This document shows, piece by piece, positions 1 to 5,070 of a stretch of DNA of 6,749 nt. The stretch lies in contig DAOWFB010000085.1 in the NCBI GenBank assembly GCA_030638205.1, forward strand, positions 1-6,749, written 5' to 3'. Made by a program: the position numbers and the translations under genes. A model generated the notes under the pieces. The model was not told the DNA's origin and made no database searches. It saw nothing but the letters and a program-made list of their open reading frames with translations. Positions within the stretch are counted from its first letter, which is position 1. Every line of letters starts with the position of its first letter. The stretch comes from Thalassospiraceae bacterium (lineage in GTDB: Bacteria > Pseudomonadota > Alphaproteobacteria > Rhodospirillales > Magnetovibrionaceae).

Positions 1-210
1 AACCACCACAGCGCCTAAAAGCACATAGGGAACCATCCATTCAACAAATGAAACCAATACCTGAAAAATCGACTTAACCGTATCGCCCAGACTGGCCAAT
101 AGCTCTTCTGGTTTCATGTCGAAAAACGCTAGCATCATGCCGACAAGCAGCGATACCACCAGCAGCTTCACAACTGGGACACGGTATTTTTTAAAATCTA
201 TATTGGCCAT
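1..210 (-). CDS. Small membrane protein, DUF6460-like (3' end outside window)
   Basis: The gene starts with ATG at 210-208 and reads 70 codons leftward off the window edge, so its C-terminus is missing. A GGAG ribosome binding site lies 7 bases before the start. The protein has a short charged N-terminus (MANIDFKKYR), a hydrophobic segment at about residues 12-30, a short acidic loop with DMKPEELLASLGDT, and a second hydrophobic segment at about 51-70 ending in PYVLLGAVVV. This two-helix layout, with a 'D-P-x-x-L-L' type loop and a 'W-x-x-P-Y-x-L-x-G-A-V-V-V' second helix, resembles my memory of DUF6460 proteins, which are mostly alphaproteobacterial and have no known function. It starts 38 bp after the YqaE-like gene on the same strand and is probably co-transcribed with it. 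The coding call is fairly safe; the family name is from memory only. Confidence 0.62.
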   Translation of the reverse strand, partial: MANIDFKKYRVPVVKLLVVSLLVGMMLAFFDMKPEELLASLGDTVKSIFQVLVSFVEWMVPYVLLGAVVV

Positions 211-248
211 AGGCTAGCTCCGAAAATTTATTTTTTTAATCAGTTACA

Positions 249-437
249 CTAATTGCCGGTTGCGGCCTTTATTTTTTGATCTGTCTTGTATTGGCTAAGG
301 GCGTATACCGACCAAATTGCCGCAGGAATCCAACCAACTAGTGTAATCTGTAAAACAAGGCAGATTATGCCAGCAATGGGGCGTCCAATGGTAAAAAATT
401 GAAACCACGGAACAATAATGGCAAGTATTAATCGCAT
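249..437 (-). CDS. YqaE/Pmp3-family (UPF0057-like) small membrane protein
   Basis: This is a 62-residue, highly hydrophobic protein with two predicted membrane helices, at about residues 2-25 and 28-48, followed by a short charged tail (QYKTDQKI). The second helix contains LVGWIPAAIWSVYAL, which matches the 'G-[YW]-I-P-x-x-[IV]-[HW]-[AS]-[VY]' core of the Pmp3/YqaE family. The first half has the 'F-F-T-I-G-R-P-I-A-G-I-I' pattern seen in a bacterial variant of that family. Yeast and plant Pmp3 proteins influence membrane potential and salt tolerance; the bacterial role is not established. An AAGGAG ribosome binding site lies 8 bases before the ATG. The gene is followed by the DUF6460-like gene and is divergent from the 541-aa gene. 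The real-gene call is good; the family assignment is moderately sure. Confidence 0.75.
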   Translation of the reverse strand: MRLILAIIVPWFQFFTIGRPIAGIICLVLQITLVGWIPAAIWSVYALSQYKTDQKIKAATGN

Positions 438-552
438 GGATAAAACTCCTTAAATGTTAGAATCTAATACAAGATAATTGAATATAAATAAACGCCCAGC
501 AATCTCAATAAAATAGTAATCTTAATAAACCATTTGGAGAATCGAGTGAATA

Positions 553-2178
553 GTGTCTGATATGTCTCCCAAAACGCACAGTGTATGGTTGCTGCTGTTT
601 TTTCCGATGGCGTTGGCGGTAGCAGGATTTGTATATCTTTCGCACATATCACCGGCATTTGCGGGTGGGCATTTTTATAACCACGACCCGGTTTACACTT
701 ATTTATTTAATGCCCTTACGCTTCTTGATGGCAACCCACCTGATCATATCGATCACCCGGGAACACCATTACAGGTTCTGGCGGCAATAGTTGTTTATCT
801 GCATTGGTCGATTGTCGGGGCGGGGGGCGATGTAGTTAGTGCGGCACTTGAAAATCCTGAAGCGTATATTTATTCAGTCTCAGTTACATTATTGGCAATA
901 AATGTATTAGCCAATATGTATGTTGGTAAAAAAATTTTTAACGCCACCGGTTCCGTTGTTGCGGCAATGCTGTTTCAAAGTACTCCGCTGATATTTCGCG
1001 CAGTTGCGGTAAGAATTGTATATTTTTCACCAGAGGCATTATTAATCGCTGCGTCGTTGGTTTTAATAGGTCTTTTTGCACCGGTTTTTTTTGCTAAAAA
1101 TAATAAAGTTTCATCTGTTGGCGTTGGTATTGTTTGTGGTTTTGGGGTTGCGGTAAAGCTTACTTTCCTACCATTGCTTGGGCTGTTGCTTCTTTTGGGG
1201 TCAAAAAAGAAAATAGCTACGGGTATAGCGTTTACCATTATTGGGTTTCTTATTTTTACATTACCGGCATGGCCAAAATTTGGTGAACATGTTAACTGGG
1301 TTTTGGGGTTAATCGTTTCATCAGAAAGATACGGAGCTGGCGAGAAGGTTGGAATTAATCTTTCTTCGATGTCCGCGAACGCAGCATTTCTTTTGTGGAA
1401 ATATGCTTTGTTTTATATTGTTAGCGTTTCCTTGGCGGTTGTTGCGGTTAAATCGTTTCTTAAAAATAAAAAAATTACAGATCCTGATTTTATAATTCCG
1501 GGTGTTTTGTTCCTTGTTTCAATTGTTGGAACGGCGCTGGTTCTAAAGCATTTTAGTCCGCGCTATCTATTGCCGACATCGTTTATTACTTTTATCGGGG
1601 TTATTTGGATTTTTCGATCGAGCACGATGACGGGGCTGGCGGCTGCATTCAAAAATAGGTTGCTGTCATACATTCTTGGTTCATCCATATTTTTTTCCAT
1701 CGCCGTATTATTTTTCAATATCGACGTAATTAATACGGACAGGGATATACAGAAAAAAGATATGGCCGCCATTAGTCTAGAGCTGGATAAATTTCCAAAC
1801 GCTATTTTAATAGGAGCCCATACTTGCACACTACCCGAATGTGGAATATCCCACGGTCTTTGGCACACCCCATCAATGAATGCACGGTTGCAGGAAAGTT
1901 TAAAAAACTTTGTCTGGCACAATATCTGGACAAACAAAATTTATGTGGCGGGTAGCGGATGGAAACCATTAAGCGTGGTTAATGATTATATTGCCGAGGG
2001 CAGGGATGTGTTGTTGTTGTCGCGCGATTACACGCCCCTTCGTTCATACATTCTTGAGCCGTTGGTAAAAAACAAAAACGATAATAACAACCAATCGCTA
2101 TATCGGGTGCTAGGCTTGTCCGGCGCCGATTGCATGGAGCTTTACCACGGAAACGTAAAAAAGCGGGACCATTGCTGA
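553..2178 (+). CDS. Polytopic membrane protein, GT-C glycosyltransferase-like, substrate unknown
   Basis: This 541-residue protein has roughly ten or eleven hydrophobic segments between residues 11 and 392 (for example about 11-30, 73-90, 105-122, 160-180, 189-216, 221-240, 280-300) and a soluble C-terminal domain of about 145 residues. The first extracytoplasmic loop carries NHDPVYTYLF (D45-P46) and then HIDHPGTPLQ (D67 to Q74). Later elements include SPEALL (about 159-164) and a helix with VKLTFLPLL (about 201-209). An early acidic loop motif plus many helices is the usual plan of GT-C enzymes, which move sugars from polyprenyl-phosphate carriers; the HPGTP loop is, from memory, shared by a group of uncharacterised membrane proteins. 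Function is therefore inferred. The start is GTG at 553, because an in-frame TGA at 547-549 rules out anything earlier; ATG at 562 is the alternative. The GGAG at 536-539 is rather far (13 bases) from the GTG. It stands alone and ends inside the terminator hairpin. Its codons look more AT-rich than those of the right-hand genes. Confidence 0.72.
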   Translation: MSDMSPKTHSVWLLLFFPMALAVAGFVYLSHISPAFAGGHFYNHDPVYTYLFNALTLLDGNPPDHIDHPGTPLQVLAAIVVYLHWSIVGAGGDVVSAALENPEAYIYSVSVTLLAINVLANMYVGKKIFNATGSVVAAMLFQSTPLIFRAVAVRIVYFSPEALLIAASLVLIGLFAPVFFAKNNKVSSVGVGIVCGFGVAVKLTFLPLLGLLLLLGSKKKIATGIAFTIIGFLIFTLPAWPKFGEHVNWVLGLIVSSERYGAGEKVGINLSSMSANAAFLLWKYALFYIVSVSLAVVAVKSFLKNKKITDPDFIIPGVLFLVSIVGTALVLKHFSPRYLLPTSFITFIGVIWIFRSSTMTGLAAAFKNRLLSYILGSSIFFSIAVLFFNIDVINTDRDIQKKDMAAISLELDKFPNAILIGAHTCTLPECGISHGLWHTPSMNARLQESLKNFVWHNIWTNKIYVAGSGWKPLSVVNDYIAEGRDVLLLSRDYTPLRSYILEPLVKNKNDNNNQSLYRVLGLSGADCMELYHGNVKKRDHC

Positions 2179-2189
2179 TCCCGCTTTTT
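2157..2189. terminator. Bidirectional rho-independent terminator
   Basis: A perfect 11-bp inverted repeat pairs 2158-2168 (AAAAAGCGGGA) with 2179-2189 (TCCCGCTTTTT) around a 10-base loop. The A run on the left and T run on the right let it act on either strand. The stop codon of the upstream membrane-protein gene (TGA, 2176-2178) lies in the loop, so the left arm encodes that gene's last residues. On the other strand it begins about 33 bp after the fccB stop. It therefore serves both convergent genes. Confidence 0.9.
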
Positions 2190-2221
2190 CATTAGACTAT
2201 AATTTGGTTTTTGCTAAGTGC

Positions 2222-3517
2222 TTATCCCCAAATATCGTGAGAAATATTCGCGTACCAACCGTGGGCATATCCTGCCTCGGCTTTGCGGAATGCATCGTCC
2301 ATATTTGCAGGGGCTACACCGCCGCTGGTTTTTTTGTATCCTTCGGCTGTGCCTTTCCAAATTACCGATACGTGGATGCCATAATCGTCTGACACCAACG
2401 AATAACAAGTGTTTGAAGTAACGGCTGGCTCGACTTCTGTTGCGCCAGAAAGCAGCTGAACAACAGCCCAGGCACAAACTTTTGCTTGTGAATTGGCGGC
2501 ATTACCTGATTTTGGCATTCCTTTTATTACCGCAGCATCACCAATTACATGAACACCGGGAACAACCGATGATTCAAATGTAATCTGATCAACTGGGCAC
2601 CAGTCGCCACCACCGGTAAGACCCATAGCGTGGGCTACCTTGCCTGCTTTTTGGTTGGGAATGAAGTTAAGCACGTCTGCTTTATGGGTATCCATTTCTG
2701 TGGAAATAGACCTTGCGCCAGCATCTACGGATGAAATTATTCCAACGTCTTTTGCCGGAACCCATTCAATCATATTGCCGTATCTTCTTTTCCAGCCTTC
2801 TGTAAATGCACCTTGTTTTGAGAACTTATCTTTACGATCAAGAATAAGAACCTTTGAACGAGGTTTGTGATTTTTCAGATAAAACGCAATCATGGATGCC
2901 CGTTCGTATGGCCCAGGAGGGCAACGAAATGGGTTTCCTGGTGGTGCGATAATTACCGTACCGCCATCATCCATTGCTTCTAGTTGCTTTTTAAGTAGAA
3001 CCGTTTGGCTGCCAGCTTTGTAGGCGTGTGGCACCAGCATGCTTGCTGCTTCGTCGTATCCGTCCATGTTCCATTTAAAATCAATACCCGGTGAAACGAT
3101 AAGGCGGTCATACTCAACAACCTTGCCAGATGAAAGGGTAACGGTTCCAGCTGCACCATCAAGACCTGTAACCATATCATGAACAACATGTACACCAATC
3201 TTACTTAGCCCGCTGTATCCATGGGTAATGGTATTGAGATCTACAATGCCGCCTAGATACGCATTAGAAAATGGGCAAGTTACATAACTGGTTTGCGGTT
3301 CAATAAGTGTAACCCGGAAGTCAGGCCCAAACTTTTTAACGTAACGCGCTGCGGTTGCCCCGCCAAACCCGCCACCAACCACAACAACTCGTGGTCCGGT
3401 ACCCGATGGGCCCATGGCACAGCCGCCAATGGCAAATGCGGATGCAGCAGCACCTGTTGCGCCTGCTATTTTTAGGAAATCACGGCGTGAAGTATTATTG
3501 TATTTTGCGTTAGACAT
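2222..3517 (-). CDS. fccB: Flavocytochrome c sulfide dehydrogenase, flavoprotein subunit
   Basis: This 431-residue FAD protein oxidises sulfide to sulfur or polysulfide in the periplasm and passes electrons to its cytochrome partner FccA. The N-terminus has a Tat signal (SRRDFLK at 10-16, then a hydrophobic stretch), so it is exported folded with FAD bound. The nucleotide-binding motif GGGFGG is at 48-53, with E73 closing the Rossmann fold. Comparison with my memory of the Allochromatium enzyme gives: C81 (in YVTCPFSN) at the position that carries the covalent FAD thioether; C199 (PFRCPPGPYERAS) and C371 (SNTCYS) as the redox-active disulfide; then C307 (WCPVD), the HVIGDA FAD motif at 323-328, and a C-terminal domain ending HGWYANISHDIWG. 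Length is normal for the family. The ATG has GGGGAG 7 bases upstream, and an in-frame TGA at 3523-3521 excludes a longer start. It follows fccA by 14 bp, its ribosome site abutting the fccA stop. C33 follows I-G-G, a possible lipobox. Confidence 0.96.
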   Translation of the reverse strand: MSNAKYNNTSRRDFLKIAGATGAAASAFAIGGCAMGPSGTGPRVVVVGGGFGGATAARYVKKFGPDFRVTLIEPQTSYVTCPFSNAYLGGIVDLNTITHGYSGLSKIGVHVVHDMVTGLDGAAGTVTLSSGKVVEYDRLIVSPGIDFKWNMDGYDEAASMLVPHAYKAGSQTVLLKKQLEAMDDGGTVIIAPPGNPFRCPPGPYERASMIAFYLKNHKPRSKVLILDRKDKFSKQGAFTEGWKRRYGNMIEWVPAKDVGIISSVDAGARSISTEMDTHKADVLNFIPNQKAGKVAHAMGLTGGGDWCPVDQITFESSVVPGVHVIGDAAVIKGMPKSGNAANSQAKVCAWAVVQLLSGATEVEPAVTSNTCYSLVSDDYGIHVSVIWKGTAEGYKKTSGGVAPANMDDAFRKAEAGYAHGWYANISHDIWG

Positions 3518-3531
3518 TTTTCATTCTCCCC

Positions 3532-3855
3532 TTAATTTCCAGCAATTTCGCTAGCGATGGCTTCTATCTGGGCGTCGGTATATCCCGGTGCGATGCGTGG
3601 CATTATCGTGCCTTTGCGAGCCCCTGATTTGAATTCCATTAAGGCGTTTACCATCTGAAATTTATTTAGGCCGTCAATCGATGGTATGTGCCCTTGGCTA
3701 TCGCCGCCTTGTCCGTGACAGACAACGCAGCCTGAAGCCAGCAATGCACCATTTAAATTTTCGGCACTTGGTGTGGCGCCACCGCTACCTGCCAGCGCAG
3801 GTGTTGTAAATAAAACTGCTACACCCAATGCAGTTGTTAGAAGGGCTTTTTTCAT
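3532..3855 (-). CDS. fccA: Monoheme cytochrome c, FCSD cytochrome subunit
   Basis: This is a 107-residue class I cytochrome c. It has a Sec signal peptide (MKKALLTTALG..., likely cut after ALA at residue 22), one heme-binding CVVCH at 43-47, and M85 in IMPRIAPG as the likely sixth heme ligand. The pattern C-x-x-C-H-G then IPSIDGL, F...MVNALMEFKSG, and GYTDAQIEAIASEIA fits cytochromes that accept electrons from FccB. Allochromatium FccA has two hemes; this short form has one, as in several other sulfide dehydrogenases. I chose the ATG at 3855 because GGGGAG lies 9 bases upstream and a signal peptide begins right there; the open frame runs back to an ATG at 3969, but those 38 extra residues look non-coding. 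It is the first gene of the fccA-fccB operon. SoxE-like cytochrome is another possible name, but the neighbour supports FccA. Confidence 0.88.
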   Translation of the reverse strand: MKKALLTTALGVAVLFTTPALAGSGGATPSAENLNGALLASGCVVCHGQGGDSQGHIPSIDGLNKFQMVNALMEFKSGARKGTIMPRIAPGYTDAQIEAIASEIAGN

Positions 3856-3898
3856 TTTATTAAACTCCCCTTTTTTAGGCCTTTTTAAGGTCCCTTGA

Positions 3899-3912
3899 TT
3901 GTGGCACCACAA
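3899..3912. promoter_or_regulatory. 14-bp palindrome TTGTGG-CA-CCACAA in the fccA leader
   Basis: The sequence is a perfect 6-bp inverted repeat with a 2-bp centre, 44 bp upstream of the fccA start. It could be a protein-binding site or a small hairpin in the fccA mRNA leader. It shares the half-site TTGTG / CACAA with the larger palindrome at 3943-3958, but with the halves in the opposite order. Confidence 0.4.
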
Positions 3913-3942
3913 ATTCGTTGCGCCTTGTACATACCTACTAAC

Positions 3943-3958
3943 ACACAAAAATTTGTGT
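3943..3958. promoter_or_regulatory. Perfect 7-2-7 palindrome, candidate operator
   Basis: ACACAAA and TTTGTGT are exact inverted repeats separated by AA. Inverted heptamers with a 2-bp gap are the known '7-2-7' arrangement used by NarL-family regulators, and a NarL/FixJ-type regulator is encoded 211 bp to the right. The site lies 88 bp upstream of the fccA start, where it could overlap the fccA promoter. A further TTGTG half-site occurs at 4036-4040. The repeat is seen directly; regulator binding is inference. Confidence 0.45.
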
Positions 3959-4047
3959 ATAAAATACATAATTTTATGGTTTTAAACACCAACTGACACA
4001 GAATTTTTTTATTAGAAAACAATAACATACACCTATTGTGTAAATTG

Positions 4048-4076
4048 TTGACGCAAGACGTTTCAGTCAGAATTGT
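4048..4076 (+). promoter_or_regulatory. Weak candidate promoter for the regulator
   Basis: TTGACG at 4048-4053 is a good -35 box. With a 17-bp gap the -10 position falls on AATTGT (4071-4076), a poor match; the better-looking TAAAAT at 4076-4081 would need a 22-bp gap. Only the -35 half is convincing. Confidence 0.3.
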
Positions 4077-4156
4077 AAAATGAGACTTTGCTTTTGATAT
4101 TAGAAGCTGATAAATCAATTCCTACCCATTCGGGGGTGCAATAATCAAGAGCTAAC

Positions 4157-4162
4157 GAGGGG
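4157..4162 (+). promoter_or_regulatory. Ribosome binding site that fixes the TTG start
   Basis: GAGGGG ends 6 bases before the TTG at 4169. In this frame a TAA at 4142-4144 blocks earlier starts and no ATG or GTG lies between, so this strong site supports TTG initiation. Confidence 0.75.
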
Positions 4163-4168
4163 ACTTAC

Positions 4169-4804
4169 TTGAATACCGAAACCAGCCAGCCAAGGGCAAC
4201 CGTAGACATTGTGGTGGCCGATAAGTCACCATTGATACTTTCCGGACTTGTCCAATTGTTCGAGCAAGATGAGCGTTTTCATCTTGTGGCCACCGCAGCC
4301 GACGGCGAACGGTTCCTTGAGGCAGTGGAAAGACTTAGCTTTGATATTGGTATAATTGGCTGGAACATGCCCTATCTTTCGGGTCAGGGCGTTCTTCAGG
4401 CGTTGCAAAAATCCGAAAAAAAACCTCGCGTCATTGTATTTACCGGCAATGGATCTCCCGATATTCCACGCCAGGTAATGCGTTTTGGCGGTGCGGGTTT
4501 TTGCCCGAAAACAGACCACCCAAGCGTGCTTTTGGAAACGGTGTTGGCCGTGGCTGAGGGGCGCATGGTCTTTCCATTCATGGATATGAGCAGGCCTAAC
4601 AATGATCCATTTTCATGCCTTACTTCGCGCGAGCAGGAATTGCTGGCATCGCTTTCTCTGGGGCAAACCAATCAACAGATAGCTGGTGATTTTTCCATTT
4701 CGCTTAATACGGTGAAATTTCATCTCAAGAATCTTTATGGCAAGCTTGATGTTAAAAATCGGGCGCAGGCGGTTGCGTGCTATCTAAACACCAGTGGATT
4801 TTAA
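4169..4804 (+). CDS. NarL/FixJ-type response regulator with degenerate receiver
   Basis: This 211-residue protein has an N-terminal receiver domain (about residues 12-130) and a C-terminal LuxR-type helix-turn-helix (about 148-208). The DNA-binding part is canonical: LTSREQELLASLSLGQTNQQIA (151-172) and then SLNTVKFHLKNLYGKLDVKNRAQAV. The receiver keeps D18 (VVADKSP), T92 (VFTG), and K114 (CPKTD), but the phosphoacceptor position reads IIGWNMP, with G64 where the family has aspartate, and the second acidic residue near the N-terminus is K19. It therefore probably cannot be phosphorylated in the usual way and may work constitutively or sense something else. It starts with TTG behind a strong GAGGGG site. 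No histidine kinase is adjacent. It is divergent from fccAB and upstream of prk on the same strand, so control of sulfide oxidation, carbon fixation or both is plausible, though unproven. Confidence 0.92.
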   Translation: MNTETSQPRATVDIVVADKSPLILSGLVQLFEQDERFHLVATAADGERFLEAVERLSFDIGIIGWNMPYLSGQGVLQALQKSEKKPRVIVFTGNGSPDIPRQVMRFGGAGFCPKTDHPSVLLETVLAVAEGRMVFPFMDMSRPNNDPFSCLTSREQELLASLSLGQTNQQIAGDFSISLNTVKFHLKNLYGKLDVKNRAQAVACYLNTSGF

Positions 4805-5070
4805 CAGAATCATTATAAATTAGCTTGTTAGGCATTGTTGCTAAAGTACTCTTTACCCATCATAAGGTGTGGGTAAAACCCCACCCAAAAGAAATAACAA
4901 TAACCCCCTTGAGGGTGTTTCGCCTTGCCCATGCGTTGGGGTTTATTACTGCTGAAAACCTACCCAGTATTTGCCGCACCCGTGGTGCCGGGCAATGGCC
5001 GGGTGGGCTACGGGACCACAGGGCCAGAGGGCTACAGGGCCAGAGGGCTACAGGGAAAGTAAAAAACAAA
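4805..5070 (+). other. Leader-like intergenic region before prk
   Basis: The region has no clear gene. Its left part contains an exact 8-bp inverted repeat, TTTACCCA (4852-4859) and TGGGTAAA (4870-4877), overlapping a competing GTGGG / CCCAC pairing (4869-4884). Next comes a larger possible stem, AATAACCCC (4899-4907) with GGGGTTTATT (4938-4947), which pairs with one bulge. Its right part is GC-rich and carries the 8-bp repeat array. No T-tract terminator follows the regulator gene, so transcription may continue into prk. Confidence 0.5.
5008..5055 (+). repeat. Six-unit 8-bp tandem repeat array upstream of prk
   Basis: Six consecutive 8-mers are visible: CTACGGGA, CCACAGGG, CCAGAGGG, CTACAGGG, CCAGAGGG, CTACAGGG. 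The last four form an exact 16-bp unit repeated twice. Each of the last five contains a GGG core resembling a Shine-Dalgarno sequence, and the last one (AGGGA at 5052-5056) is the only candidate ribosome site for prk, 14 bases before its ATG. Such short repeats can gain or lose units by slippage. Confidence 0.85.

Larger units (their letters stand above)
3856..4168. other. Divergent intergenic region between fccA and the regulator
   Basis: These 313 bases contain no convincing gene. They are AT-rich and palindrome-dense, and must hold the promoters of both fccAB (leftward) and the regulator (rightward). Besides the two sites listed separately there are ATAAAAT / ATTTTAT (3959-3965 and 3971-3977), TACAC / GTGTA (4028-4032 and 4038-4042), and a small ACCC / GGGT hairpin around 4122-4138 close to the regulator start. 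For fccA, a weak leftward promoter could use TTGGTG (complement of 3987-3992) with TATGTA (complement of 3965-3970), but neither box is strong. Confidence 0.6.

Noticed and set aside
2204..2477. Several 60-90 codon frames on both strands at the left end of fccB
   Set aside because: All overlap conserved FccB C-terminal coding sequence and have no family features.
3856..3969. Longer start for the cytochrome (38 extra residues)
   Set aside because: The extension has no good ribosome site, covers promoter-like palindromic DNA and would bury the signal peptide; ATG 3855 has GGGGAG and begins a clear Sec signal.
3959..3977. ATAAAAT / ATTTTAT inverted repeat as an operator
   Set aside because: The arms are pure A/T in AT-rich DNA, so the match is weakly significant; it is only mentioned within the intergenic entry.
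3885..4118. 77-codon minus-strand frame in the divergent intergenic region
   Set aside because: AT-rich, low-complexity translation with no domain; it spans the presumed promoters of both flanking genes.
4852..4877. Inverted repeat after the regulator as a rho-independent terminator
   Set aside because: The stem is short and AT-containing and no T tract follows on the plus strand.
5008..5055. Repeat array considered as a CRISPR
   Set aside because: Units are 8 bp and contiguous with no spacers; this is a simple tandem repeat.
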